Positions 15,662 through 24,280 of a DNA stretch of 33,993 bases are shown in pieces. The notes under the pieces were generated by a model. The model did not search any database. It saw only the letters and a list, made by a program, of their open reading frames with translations, and was not told where the DNA came from. Source of the DNA: an uncultured Clostridium sp. (GTDB lineage Bacteria; Bacillota; Clostridia; Lachnospirales; Lachnospiraceae); contig CALHQJ010000090.1 of assembly GCA_938036545.1 (NCBI GenBank), forward strand, positions 1 to 33,993, read 5' to 3'. Position 1 is the stretch's first letter. Every line of letters begins with the position of its first letter. Made by a program: the position numbers and the translations under genes.

Positions 15662-16462
15662 ATGGAGATTTCCTATAAGCTGGAGCATTTTGAAGGACCT
15701 TTGGATTTGCTTTTGCACTTAATCGAGAAAAATAAAGTAAATATTTATGATATCCCTATCGCAGAGATTACAGAACAGTATCTGGATTATGTCAATCACA
15801 TGGAAAAAGAGGATCTAAATGTAGTCAGCGAATTTCTGGTTATGGCGGCTACTTTGTTAGATATTAAGGCCAGAATGCTGCTTCCAAAAGAAATCGACGA
15901 AGAGACAGGGGAAGAGCAGGATCCAAGGGCTGAACTGGTAGCAAGACTTTTGGAATACAAGAAATACAAGTACATGGCTTTGGTTCTTCAGGATCGGGAG
16001 GATGATGCCGGACTTATTTTTTATAAGAAGCCTACAATTCCCAAAGAGGTAGCAAAGTATGAGCCTCCTGTAGATTTAGATAAACTGCTGGGAGACCTGA
16101 CTCTGGCAAAGCTTCAAAAGATTTTTGAACAGGTTATGAAGCGTCAGGAGGATAAGATTGACAAGGTTCGAAGTAATTTTGGTGTAATCCGGAAAGAACC
16201 GGTCAGTCTGGAGGAAAAAATCGGTTCGGTAATGGAGTACGCCAGAAAGCACAGACGGTTCAGTTTCCGGCAGATACTGGAAAAACAAGGAGATCGCCTG
16301 GAGATAGTCGTAACTTTTCTTGCAATTTTAGAACTGATGAAAATAGGCAAAATAAGTTTAACTCAAGAACATATTTTTGATGATATGCAGATAGAGACGT
16401 TAGAGCCAGAGGGAGAGGAAGAAGAACTCAGCCTGGAAGGCATGGACGATTTTGTAAGCTGA
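15662..16462 (+). CDS. scpA: Segregation and condensation protein A (kleisin)
   Basis: A 266-residue kleisin that bridges the SMC heads and recruits ScpB in chromosome condensation and segregation. The N-terminal YKLEHFEGPLDLLLHLIEKNKVNIYDIPIAEITEQYLDY is the classic ScpA signature. An acidic/charged middle section follows, and a winged-helix-like C-terminal region (residues about 185-245) matches the SMC-binding end. Length matches the family (about 250). The ATG follows GGGAGCAG, a plausible ribosome binding site. It is directly upstream of scpB (19 bases), the usual pairing in Firmicutes; smc is not in the window. Confidence 0.96.
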   Translation: MEISYKLEHFEGPLDLLLHLIEKNKVNIYDIPIAEITEQYLDYVNHMEKEDLNVVSEFLVMAATLLDIKARMLLPKEIDEETGEEQDPRAELVARLLEYKKYKYMALVLQDREDDAGLIFYKKPTIPKEVAKYEPPVDLDKLLGDLTLAKLQKIFEQVMKRQEDKIDKVRSNFGVIRKEPVSLEEKIGSVMEYARKHRRFSFRQILEKQGDRLEIVVTFLAILELMKIGKISLTQEHIFDDMQIETLEPEGEEEELSLEGMDDFVS

Positions 16463-16481
16463 TAAAACGGAGACGCAGAAA

Positions 16482-17105
16482 ATGACAGAGAAAAAAAAAC
16501 AGGAAGCAGTGGCGGAAGCCGTTCTGTTTACTATGGGACAGTCAGTAGAACTAAACCAGATTGCTGCAGCGTTAGAGACAGACAGAGAGACTGCCAGGGA
16601 AGCGGTGGAACGGCTTAAGGAACGGTATCAGAAAGAAAAACGGGGGATTCAGATTATTGAACTGGAAGATGCTTACCAAATGTGTACCAGGGCAGAATAC
16701 TATCCCAATCTGATTCGGGTAGCAGCTTCACCTAAAAAGCAGGTTCTTACAGAAGTGATTCTAGAAACCCTGTCTATTATCGCCTATAAGCAGCCCATTA
16801 CCAAGATGGAGATTGAAAAGATCAGAGGAGTAAAATCAGACCATGCAGTCAATAAGCTGGTAGAATATAATTTGGTCTATGAGGTGGGAAGGCTGGATGC
16901 CCCTGGAAAACCGGCTCTGTTTGCCACAACAGAAGAGTTCCTGCGCCGCTTCGGAGTAGGTTCTACGGAAGATTTGCCGGACTTAAATCCGGAACAGGAA
17001 GAAGAGATAAAAATAGAAGTAGAAGAAGAGCTGCAGCTTCGAATAAGTGAACTGGAAGCAGCGGCAGGAGAGGAAGGACAGAATGGAGAGAATTGCGAAA
17101 TTTGA
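16482..17105 (+). CDS. scpB: Segregation and condensation protein B
   Basis: A 207-residue partner of ScpA in the SMC complex. It has two winged-helix domains: about residues 5-80 (AVAEAVLFTMGQSVELNQIAAAL) and about 85-165 (LTEVILETLSIIAYKQPITKMEIEKIRGVKSDHAVNKLVEYNLV), followed by FGVGSTEDLPDL, all typical of ScpB. The last 40 residues are a Glu-rich acidic tail. The 3' end overlaps the dUTPase start by 23 bases. Confidence 0.96.
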   Translation: MTEKKKQEAVAEAVLFTMGQSVELNQIAAALETDRETAREAVERLKERYQKEKRGIQIIELEDAYQMCTRAEYYPNLIRVAASPKKQVLTEVILETLSIIAYKQPITKMEIEKIRGVKSDHAVNKLVEYNLVYEVGRLDAPGKPALFATTEEFLRRFGVGSTEDLPDLNPEQEEEIKIEVEEELQLRISELEAAAGEEGQNGENCEI

Positions 17106-17595
17106 TAAAGTAAGCCTGGAACGGTTTACAGCAGATTGGATAGATACCTTTGGAGAACAGGAAGCACAGGAGGTGGAGAAAATTTATGATGCTATTTCTC
17201 TTCCTAAGAGGGCTACTGCCGGTTCGGCCGGTTATGATTTTTACCTGCCTCTGGCTATTTCTTTAAAACCTGGAGAGAGCGTGAAGGTTCCTACTGGAGT
17301 ACGGGTAAGGATTTCAGAAGGCTGGGTGCTGCAGATTTATCCACGCAGCGGCCTGGGATTTAAATTCCGCCTGCAGTTAAATAATACAGTTGGAGTAATT
17401 GACAGCGACTACTATTATTCTGATAATGAAGGCCACCTGTTTATTAAGATAACCAATGATTCCAAGGAAGGGAAGACCGTAGAGTTAAAGGAGGGATCCG
17501 CATTTGCCCAGGGCATTTTCTTTCAGTATGGAATTACGGAGGATGACGACTGCGAAACCGTAAGAAACGGCGGTTTGGGAAGCACAGACAAATAA
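17083..17595 (+). CDS. dut: dUTP diphosphatase (trimeric dUTPase-like)
   Basis: A 170-residue enzyme expected to hydrolyse dUTP to dUMP, keeping uracil out of DNA. The trimeric dUTPase motifs are recognisable in order: AGYDFY (motif I), PRSGLG (II), GVIDSDYYY (III), GSAFAQGIF (IV) and RNGGLGSTD (V). Motif IV lacks the usual Arg of G-D-R-x-A-Q, and motif V has Asn/Leu in place of Gly/Phe, so this is a divergent branch. The start is set at 17083 (AGGAGAGGAAGGA upstream) instead of the in-frame ATG at 17047, which would lie deep inside scpB. A roughly 40-residue N-terminal extension precedes motif I. dCTP or other nucleotide specificity is possible. Confidence 0.85.
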   Translation: MERIAKFDKVSLERFTADWIDTFGEQEAQEVEKIYDAISLPKRATAGSAGYDFYLPLAISLKPGESVKVPTGVRVRISEGWVLQIYPRSGLGFKFRLQLNNTVGVIDSDYYYSDNEGHLFIKITNDSKEGKTVELKEGSAFAQGIFFQYGITEDDDCETVRNGGLGSTDK

Positions 17596-17633
17596 TGGAT
17601 TCCGGATTAGAGAAAGAAGGGCCTGGGAATACT

Positions 17634-18458
17634 ATGAAAAAGAAAACATCTGCTTTAAAAAATTTGTGGATTGCAGGCGCCCTGTCTCTGGTGATCGGAG
17701 CGTCCAGCGGATGTGCCTTAGGAAGGGGATCCGACAGAGAGGCGCTGCGCCTTTCTGGTATTGAAAAGCTGGATGCCGGAGATTATGGGGGAGCGATTGC
17801 AGATTTGGAAGAAGCGTTAAGCCTTGGAAAAGGACGAGTCGGAGAAATGGAGCTGGATATTTTGAAATATCGGGCTGAGGCAGAATACCGGATTGGAGAT
17901 TACAGCGCAGCCGCCCACACCTACGATATTTTGAGGCAGGTAGACGGCGAGAAGCCGGAATACGTAGAACTTCATTGCATTTTAAGCATCCAGGCTGGAA
18001 AGACAGAAGAAGCTCTGGAGGATTACAGGAATATCTATGAGGATTACAAGTCTGCTGCGAAAAAAGAGACAAAGGACAGCGATGAAATTACAGAAGATAG
18101 CCTGTTAAAGCTTCTTAAGAATATGGGACAGGCGTTGGAAGAAGCCGGTCAGACCGATGTTGCTTTAGAACTTTACAGCCAGGCGGAAGCAGATGGATTA
18201 GCTGATTCAGTGGTTTATAACCGGAAAGGCCTGTGTTATCTGAATCGAGGAGAATACAGCGCAGCAGGTCAGGCTTTTGAAGCAGGACTAAAGACAGCCG
18301 ATACAGAAGCAGCGGCAGATTTGGCCTTTAACCGTGCTGTAGCGCTGGAATATCAGGGAAACTATGAAGAAGCCTTAAAAGCGTTTGAGGCTTATGCAGC
18401 TCAGTATGGTTCCGACGAAAAGGCAGAGCATGAAATCGCATTTTTAAGAACCAGATAG
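17634..18458 (+). CDS. Tetratricopeptide-repeat lipoprotein (exported)
   Basis: A 274-residue TPR protein. From the chosen start, MKKKTSALKNLWIAGALSLVIGASSGCALG is a signal peptide with a weak lipobox (SSGC, Cys27), giving a probable membrane-tethered extracytoplasmic protein. Several TPR units follow (for example LDAGDYGGAIADLEEALSL, YRIGDYSAAAHTYDIL, LNRGEYSAAGQAFEAGL, EYQGNYEEALKAFEAY), which normally mediate protein-protein contacts. An alternative ATG at 17595 overlaps the dut stop by one base (TAATG) and would suggest translational coupling, at the cost of 13 extra residues before the signal peptide. The next gene, hflX, begins 13 bases later. Partner proteins are unknown. Confidence 0.8.
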   Translation: MKKKTSALKNLWIAGALSLVIGASSGCALGRGSDREALRLSGIEKLDAGDYGGAIADLEEALSLGKGRVGEMELDILKYRAEAEYRIGDYSAAAHTYDILRQVDGEKPEYVELHCILSIQAGKTEEALEDYRNIYEDYKSAAKKETKDSDEITEDSLLKLLKNMGQALEEAGQTDVALELYSQAEADGLADSVVYNRKGLCYLNRGEYSAAGQAFEAGLKTADTEAAADLAFNRAVALEYQGNYEEALKAFEAYAAQYGSDEKAEHEIAFLRTR

Positions 18459-18471
18459 TGTTGGAGAATAT

Positions 18472-19728
18472 ATGACAGAATTAATTGATTTAAAAGAACT
18501 GGAAGAACGGGTGATTCTCGTTGGCGTAAGCCAGGGAGACGGAAGCGATGCAGAACAGTCTTTGACAGAGCTGGAAGAGTTGGTTAAGACAGCCGGAGCC
18601 GTTACTGCAGGTAAAGTGATTCAGAGAAGGGAACAGGCTCATCCTGGAACCTATTTAGGGAAGGGAAAGCTGGAAGAAGTAAAAGAACTGTTATGGGAAC
18701 TGGACGCTACGGGAATTGTATGCGACGACGAGCTTTCCCCAGCCCAGCTTCGCAATATGGAGCAGATTCTGGACACAAAAGTTATGGACAGGACGATGAT
18801 CATTCTGGACATTTTTGCAGCCCGCGCTCATACCAGGGAGGGAAAGATACAGGTAGAACTGGCTCAATTAAAATATCGAGCTGTGCGCCTGGTAGGAATG
18901 AGAGATTCGCTGTCCCGTTTGGGCGGTGGTATCGGCACCAGGGGACCTGGTGAAAAAAAACTGGAAGTAGACAGAAGGCGGATACATGACAGAATTGGCC
19001 AGTTAAAGCGAGAACTGGAAGAGGTAAAACGCCACCGGGAAATCCAGCGTAAGCAACGACAAAGCGGACAGATTATGACGGCAGCAATTGTGGGATACAC
19101 CAATGCCGGAAAATCCACTTTGTTGAATAAGCTGACGGATGCAGGGATTTTGGCAGAGGACAAGCTGTTTGCGACTTTGGACCCGACCACCAGATGCCTT
19201 ACCCTTCCAGGAGGTCAGAAGATTCTTCTGACTGATACTGTAGGATTTATCCGAAAACTTCCCCATCATCTTATAGAGGCTTTTCGCAGTACGCTGGAGG
19301 AAGCGAAATACAGCGATATTATTTTACATGTAACAGACTGCTCCAATCCTCAGATGGACCAGCAGATTTATGTGGTTTACGAGACGCTGCGCCAGCTTGA
19401 GGTTACGGGGAAAACAGTGGTAACTGTATTTAATAAAATAGACAAAATGCCGGAAGGAGTTATTTTAAGAGACATCCAGGCGGATTATCAGATGAGAATT
19501 TCTGCAGCTACAGGAGAAGGTCTGGAAGAACTGAAAGAGATTCTGGAAAAAATAGTGATGAGCAGCCGGGTTTATCTGGAACGGGTGTATCCCTATCAGG
19601 AGGCCGGAGTGATCCAGAAGATCCGCCAGTACGGTTCTTTGCTTTCAGAAGAATATGAGGAAGACGGAGTCCATGTAAAGGCCTATGTTCCAGCTGAATT
19701 ATTTGGCCAGTTCATTTCCGGCAGGTAA
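18472..19728 (+). CDS. hflX: GTPase HflX
   Basis: A 418-residue ribosome-associated GTPase; HflX homologues split stalled or stressed 70S ribosomes. The N-terminal HflX domain (residues about 1-190) includes HPGTYLGKGKLEEV and the RLGGGIGTRGPGEKKLEVDRRRI signature, followed by a coiled-coil linker. The Ras-like G domain starts near residue 205 with GYTNAGKSTLLNKL (G1), then DPTTR (G2/switch I), DTVGFI (G3) and FNKID (G4). GGAG lies upstream of the ATG. It is the last gene of the scpA-scpB-dut-TPR-hflX series and is followed by a hairpin or operator region. Confidence 0.96.
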   Translation: MTELIDLKELEERVILVGVSQGDGSDAEQSLTELEELVKTAGAVTAGKVIQRREQAHPGTYLGKGKLEEVKELLWELDATGIVCDDELSPAQLRNMEQILDTKVMDRTMIILDIFAARAHTREGKIQVELAQLKYRAVRLVGMRDSLSRLGGGIGTRGPGEKKLEVDRRRIHDRIGQLKRELEEVKRHREIQRKQRQSGQIMTAAIVGYTNAGKSTLLNKLTDAGILAEDKLFATLDPTTRCLTLPGGQKILLTDTVGFIRKLPHHLIEAFRSTLEEAKYSDIILHVTDCSNPQMDQQIYVVYETLRQLEVTGKTVVTVFNKIDKMPEGVILRDIQADYQMRISAATGEGLEELKEILEKIVMSSRVYLERVYPYQEAGVIQKIRQYGSLLSEEYEEDGVHVKAYVPAELFGQFISGR

Positions 19729-19745
19729 CGATTGAATAATATAAT

Positions 19746-19797
19746 AAAACACAATATTTGGATTCGAAAATATTTTATTTCCCAGATATTGTGTTTT
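19746..19797 (+). promoter_or_regulatory. Candidate paired NrdR boxes / inverted repeat upstream of nrdD
   Basis: The 12 bases at 19746-19757 (ending CACAATAT) are exactly reverse-complementary to 19786-19797 (beginning ATATTGTG); a wobble pair and three more pairs extend the stem inward. Each arm contains one perfect half of the NrdR box consensus (ACACwATAT / ATATwGTGT) with a degenerate inner half. Set in the 16-base consensus, the two boxes would be at about 19749-19764 and 19779-19794, 30 bases apart, close to the three-turn spacing typical of NrdR operators. The same inverted repeat could also act as a terminator for hflX, since T-rich sequence follows. Confidence 0.5.
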
Positions 19798-19817
19798 GTT
19801 TTGCATTCTGCTATAAT
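19789..19817 (+). promoter_or_regulatory. Probable nrdD promoter
   Basis: TTGTGT at 19789-19794 and TATAAT at 19812-19817 are spaced 17 bases. The -35 falls inside the right arm of the inverted repeat, so a regulator bound there would block RNA polymerase. It lies about 150 bases before the nrdD start; the intervening leader holds no gene I can support. Confidence 0.6.
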
Positions 19818-19969
19818 GAGACTCAGAGCGACTTTATCCCTTGTTTGCAGGAACAGGTTTTATAAAGGAGTTTTTATTTTGTCCTTTTTGCAGATATGGG
19901 TGGAAGAATCTGGGGAAAAGCCCCTGGAACATACATATATCAGGATGATTGAAAGGAGTCAAGGACAGG

Positions 19970-22336
19970 ATGATTAAGGTAGTAAAACGAGACGGAGAGG
20001 TAGCGGAATTTAAGCTGTCGAAAATTACGGAGGCAATTAAAAAAGCATTTAAAGCTACGAAAAAGGATTACAATAACGAAATTTTGGAGCTTCTGTCTCT
20101 TCGCGTTACAGCAGATTTCCAGCCTAAGATGAAAGATAGCACCATCAGCGTAGAGGAAATTCAGGACAGCGTTGAGCATGTGCTGGAACAGACCGGATAT
20201 ACCGATGTGGCCAAGGCATATATTTTATATAGAAAACAGCGTGAGAAAATCCGCAATATGAAGAATACTATTCTGGACTACAAGGACGTAGTAAACAGTT
20301 ACGTAGAAGTAGAGGACTGGAGAGTAAAGGAAAATTCCACAGTTACCTATTCCGTAGGAGGACTGATTTTAAGCAACTCCGGCGCAGTTACTGCCAACTA
20401 CTGGCTGTCTGAGATCTACGATCAGGAAATCGCCAACGCACACCGCAACGCAGACATTCATCTCCACGATTTGTCCATGCTGACCGGTTACTGTGCAGGC
20501 TGGTCCTTAAAGCAACTTCTGATCGAAGGATTAGGCGGCATTCCAGGCAAGATTACTTCTTCTCCGGCAAAGCATTTATCTGTTTTATGCAACCAGATGG
20601 TAAACTTTTTGGGAATTATGCAGAACGAGTGGGCCGGTGCACAGGCATTTTCTTCCTTTGATACTTATCTGGCTCCATTTGTTAAGGTAGACAACTTATC
20701 CTATCCGGAAGTTAAAAAATGTATTGAGTCATTCATTTACGGTGTTAATACTCCCAGCCGCTGGGGTACCCAGGCTCCATTCTCCAATATTACTTTAGAC
20801 TGGACTGTTCCTAATGATATGGCAGAGATGAATGCCATTGTCGGCGGCAAGGAGATGGACTTTAAGTACAAGGACTGTAAAAAAGAGATGGACATGGTCA
20901 ATAAGGCGTTTATTGAAACCATGATTGAAGGCGACGCTAATGGACGGGGCTTCCAGTATCCGATTCCTACTTACTCCATTACCAAGGATTTCGACTGGTC
21001 TGATACCGAAAACAACCGCCTTCTGTTTGAAATGACTGCCAAATACGGTACTCCTTATTTCTCTAACTATATCAACAGCGATATGGAGCCAAGCGACGTT
21101 CGTTCCATGTGCTGCCGTCTCCGTCTGGATTTAAGAGAACTCCGCAAAAAAACCGGTGGTTTCTTTGGCTCCGGCGAGAGTACCGGCTCTATAGGCGTTG
21201 TTACCATTAACATGCCAAGACTGGCATATCTGGCAAAGGATGAGGCAGATTTCTATAAGAGACTGGACTATATGATGGATATTTCCGCCCGCTCTCTGCA
21301 CATTAAGAGAGAGGTTATCAGCAGGCTGTTAGACAACGGTTTGTATCCATATACCAAGCGTTATCTGGGAACTTTTAACAACCACTTTTCCACCATTGGC
21401 CTGGTTGGCATGAACGAGGCCGGATTAAATGCAAAATGGCTGGGCGTGGACATGACCCACAAAGAAACCCAGGAGTTCTCCAAAAACGTGTTAAACCACA
21501 TGAGAGAGAGACTGAAGGATTATCAGGAGCGGTACGGCGACCTGTACAATCTGGAGGCAACACCGGCTGAATCTACCAGCTACCGTCTGGCAAAACACGA
21601 TAAGAAGCGTTTCCCAGACATTAAGACAGCAAACGGAGACTGCGGCACTCCATATTACACCAACAGTTCCCATCTTCCAGTTGGATATACGGCAGACGTA
21701 TTTGACGCTCTGGATATTCAGGATGAGCTGCAGACTCTGTATACATCCGGAACCGTATTCCATGCCTTCTTAGGCGAGAAGCTTCCGGACTGGAAGGCAG
21801 CAGCCAAGCTGGTGCGTACCATTGCAGAAAATTACCGTCTGCCATACTACAGCATTTCTCCGACCTATTCCATCTGCAAGGATCACGGTTATCTGTCAGG
21901 AGAACATTTCAGCTGTCCGGTATGCGGCAAGGAGGCAGAGGTTTACAGCCGAATTACCGGTTACTACCGTCCGGTTAAGAACTGGAATGAGGGGAAATTG
22001 GAAGAGTATAAGGCACGTAAGACTTATGACCCGATTCATTCCAAGCTGAAGAGAAGCCATGCTATGGCTCATGCAGAAGAGACAAATCAGGCAGCTGCAA
22101 ATGCAGACGAAGCAGGAATGTATCTGTTTACCACCAAGACCTGCCCTAACTGCAAGGCAGCAAAAGAGTTTTTAAAGGATATGAATTATCAGATTGTTGA
22201 CGCAGAAGAAAATGAAGAACTATCTGATAAGTACGGAATCATGCAGGCGCCGACCCTGGTAGTTGTGAAAGACGGCCAGGTAACCAAGTATGTAAATGCA
22301 TCCAATATCCGTAAGTTTACAGAAGAACAGAAATAA
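19970..22336 (+). CDS. nrdD: Anaerobic (class III) ribonucleoside-triphosphate reductase with C-terminal glutaredoxin-like domain
   Basis: A 788-residue glycyl-radical enzyme that makes deoxyribonucleotides without oxygen. Residues 1 to about 95 are an ATP-cone allosteric domain (MIKVVKRDGEVAEFKLSKI). The reductase core carries active-site cysteines at C175 (TGYCAGW) and C381-C382 (SMCCRLR). A zinc-type cluster with SCPVCG lies near residue 655, and the glycyl radical site is G664 (SRITGYYRP). Residues about 715-788 form a thioredoxin-fold domain with C725-P-N-C728. The start is ATG 19970; an in-frame TTG at 19949 lies before the GAAAGGAG ribosome binding site. No activase gene (nrdG) follows, only a terminator. 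The fused redoxin suggests protein-dithiol reduction as well as, or instead of, formate. Confidence 0.95.
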   Translation: MIKVVKRDGEVAEFKLSKITEAIKKAFKATKKDYNNEILELLSLRVTADFQPKMKDSTISVEEIQDSVEHVLEQTGYTDVAKAYILYRKQREKIRNMKNTILDYKDVVNSYVEVEDWRVKENSTVTYSVGGLILSNSGAVTANYWLSEIYDQEIANAHRNADIHLHDLSMLTGYCAGWSLKQLLIEGLGGIPGKITSSPAKHLSVLCNQMVNFLGIMQNEWAGAQAFSSFDTYLAPFVKVDNLSYPEVKKCIESFIYGVNTPSRWGTQAPFSNITLDWTVPNDMAEMNAIVGGKEMDFKYKDCKKEMDMVNKAFIETMIEGDANGRGFQYPIPTYSITKDFDWSDTENNRLLFEMTAKYGTPYFSNYINSDMEPSDVRSMCCRLRLDLRELRKKTGGFFGSGESTGSIGVVTINMPRLAYLAKDEADFYKRLDYMMDISARSLHIKREVISRLLDNGLYPYTKRYLGTFNNHFSTIGLVGMNEAGLNAKWLGVDMTHKETQEFSKNVLNHMRERLKDYQERYGDLYNLEATPAESTSYRLAKHDKKRFPDIKTANGDCGTPYYTNSSHLPVGYTADVFDALDIQDELQTLYTSGTVFHAFLGEKLPDWKAAAKLVRTIAENYRLPYYSISPTYSICKDHGYLSGEHFSCPVCGKEAEVYSRITGYYRPVKNWNEGKLEEYKARKTYDPIHSKLKRSHAMAHAEETNQAAANADEAGMYLFTTKTCPNCKAAKEFLKDMNYQIVDAEENEELSDKYGIMQAPTLVVVKDGQVTKYVNASNIRKFTEEQK

Positions 22337-22359
22337 AAGAAAATCAGAAGCGTATTCAG

Positions 22360-22400
22360 GCGTGGACATTGGCACTTTATTATGCCGGTCCACGCTTTTT
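22360..22400 (+). terminator. nrdD terminator
   Basis: GCGTGGAC (22360-22367) pairs with GTCCACGC (22388-22395), with an inner GGCA/TGCC stem, followed by five T (22396-22400). It lies 24 bases after the nrdD stop, between convergent genes. Confidence 0.88.
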
Positions 22401-22415
22401 ATAGAAAAGAATGAA

Positions 22416-23746
22416 TTATTTATCTGTTATGTCTAGATAGATAAAAAATCCAATGTTTAAAAGAATTCCTACAGCCGTGGATACAGGAGCAGCAAGACCG
22501 ATTTTGGTCAGGCTGGCATCCGGCTGGATACTCATAAAATACGCCATGGGGAGACGAACTAAAATAGTTTGAATCAGTCCCTGTGCCATAACCCAGAGGG
22601 TTTTATCGTTTCCATTAAAATATCCCACCATACTGAACAAAACAGCAGTTGCAATGGTTTCCGGAGCAAATCCTTTCAGATAATCGAAACCGTTCTGGAT
22701 GACGGCAGCATCGGTAGAGAAGAAACCTGCCAATACATCGCCTTTTACCATAATTAGGGCAAAGACCATACAGCCACACAGGAGTCCTACAAAGACTCCA
22801 GTAAACATAGAATTTTTTGCACGCTTTTTATTTCCAGCGCCAACATTCTGAGAAACAAAGGATGCCATAGACTGCATCAGCGCACATGGAATCAGCATGG
22901 CAAAATTGACAATCTTGCTGGCTACGCCGTAACCGGAAGAAGCATCTAAACCAAGACGATTGACAAAGGCACAGAGAGCCAGGAAAGAGAACTGAGTCAA
23001 AAGTTCCTGAAGAGCCAGAGGAAGTCCAATTTTAAGAAATTTTTGACATTGCAGATTCAAGCGGAAATCCATTCTGGTAATGGAAAAAGGGAACTTTGCC
23101 TTTATAAGCAGCCAGGCAGCGCAAATGACACTGACGGCTTGTGCAAAAACAGTTGCAATAGCCGCTCCAGACGCATCCATATGAAATCCGGCTACCAGTA
23201 CCAGATCTCCGATAACATTGACAATACAGGCAATTAAAACAAATATAAGAGGCGACTTACTGTCGCCAAGACCTCTGAAAATGGCTGAGAGCATGTTGTA
23301 GGCAACAATGAAAAAAATGCCGCTTCCACAGATTCGGACATAATTTGCCGTTAGATCGACAGCTTCAGATGGAGCCTGCATCAGGACAGAAATAGGACGG
23401 GCAAAACAAACCATCAGAACAAAAAGACCTGCAGAAATTACAGTAAATACAACAGCAGCTCCGCCAATAACAGGGCCGATGAAAGATGGTTTTTTTCACC
23501 CATATAGCGGGCAATCAGGACAGTAATTCCCATAGCCAGCTGGGTTACAACAAAGGTAACAAGATTGAGAACCTGACTTCCAGTGGAAACTGCAGAAAGC
23601 CCAGAAGTAGAGCCGAATCTGCCAACTACCAGAAGATCGACTGCGCCATAGGCAGCCTGTAAGATAAGAGCGCCAAGAATAGGGAGCATGAAAGAAATTA
23701 GTTTTTTGAGAATACTTCCATGGGTAAAATCTGTTTTTTCATTCAT
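22416..23746 (-). pseudogene. MATE-family efflux transporter, frame-disrupted (or frameshift-expressed)
   Basis: Two minus-strand frames together make one MATE antiporter of about 440 residues. The first frame, from ATG 23746 (AAGGAGG upstream), covers the N-terminal helices (HGSILKKLISFMLPILGALILQAAYGAVDLLVVGRFG) to IARYMGEKN, then runs into 16 out-of-frame residues and a stop at 23438. The second frame continues as GEKKPSFIGPVIGGAAVVF and runs to 22416, giving the remaining helices. The switch occurs at seven consecutive A (plus-strand T at 23490-23496). The local sequence A AAA AAC, read in phase, is a canonical -1 slippery heptamer and yields exactly the needed frame. The gene overlaps the end of the marR gene by 8 bases. 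It is a homopolymer mutation, a sequencing error or recoding. Confidence 0.8.
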
Positions 23747-24191
23747 CAGGGAATATCCTCCTTTTTCGCATAATTTGATAAAAGATTTCAATGGTTTGAA
23801 TCATACATTCTGCATCTGATTCAGGAATGGCCTCCATGTAAGGAGCCAGAGCATTAAAATAGGTTTCATTATATATTTGTGACAGCTGTTTACCAGACTC
23901 TGTAATGGAAATATAGGTAATGCGGCCATCTTCGGAAGAAGAAAGTTTTTTTAAATATCCTTTCGCTTCCATTTCTTTGACTGTTCGAGTGACTCCTGGC
24001 CTTGGAATCTGAAGAGTATCGCTGATATCAGAGATTTTGACCGGAATGCCTTGCTGTTCTAATGTCTGAATCGTGTCCAGATAGTGTATGTAAGATGATG
24101 TGACTCCTTTTGGCAAAGCAGGCAGCATATCACGAATCCGTTTTGCCTGGTAACAGGCATCCAGCATTCGTTTGATGAGTTCAATTCGCAT
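23739..24191 (-). CDS. MarR-family transcriptional regulator
   Basis: A 150-residue winged-helix repressor. The DNA-binding region is about residues 50-110, with the recognition part ISDISDTLQIPRPGVTRTVKEMEAKGYLKKLSSSEDGRITYISITESG matching MarR/DUF24-like regulators. Helical segments at both ends would form the dimer interface. AAGGAGG lies 7 bases before ATG 24191. Its 3' end overlaps the start of the MATE gene, so regulator and pump form one operon, a common design for drug-responsive efflux. A palindrome in its own promoter suggests autorepression. The inducing compound is unknown. Confidence 0.9.
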   Translation of the reverse strand: MRIELIKRMLDACYQAKRIRDMLPALPKGVTSSYIHYLDTIQTLEQQGIPVKISDISDTLQIPRPGVTRTVKEMEAKGYLKKLSSSEDGRITYISITESGKQLSQIYNETYFNALAPYMEAIPESDAECMIQTIEIFYQIMRKRRIFPDE

Positions 24192-24218
24192 AGAGTATCC
24201 TCCTTATAGTTATAAAAG

Positions 24219-24239
24219 ATAATTAACATTGGTAATTAT
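24219..24239. promoter_or_regulatory. Palindromic operator in the marR-MATE promoter
   Basis: ATAATTA (24219-24225) and TAATTAT (24233-24239) are perfect inverted repeats around ACATTGG. The palindrome overlaps the -10 element and the expected transcription start on the minus strand. Size and placement fit a MarR dimer site for autoregulation. Confidence 0.65.
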
Positions 24240-24264
24240 ATATGAAAAAATTCAGATTTGTCAA
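24235..24264 (-). promoter_or_regulatory. marR-MATE promoter
   Basis: On the minus strand TTGACA (24259-24264) and TATAAT (24235-24240) are separated by 18 bases, a strong consensus promoter about 45 bases upstream of the marR start codon. Confidence 0.85.
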
Positions 24265-24280
24265 GTAGAAGATAAAATAA

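Noticed and set aside
19732..19969. Small ORF and upstream TTG start before nrdD
   Set aside because: The ORF overlaps the promoter and inverted repeat with no homology seen; the TTG at 19949 lies before the ribosome binding site.
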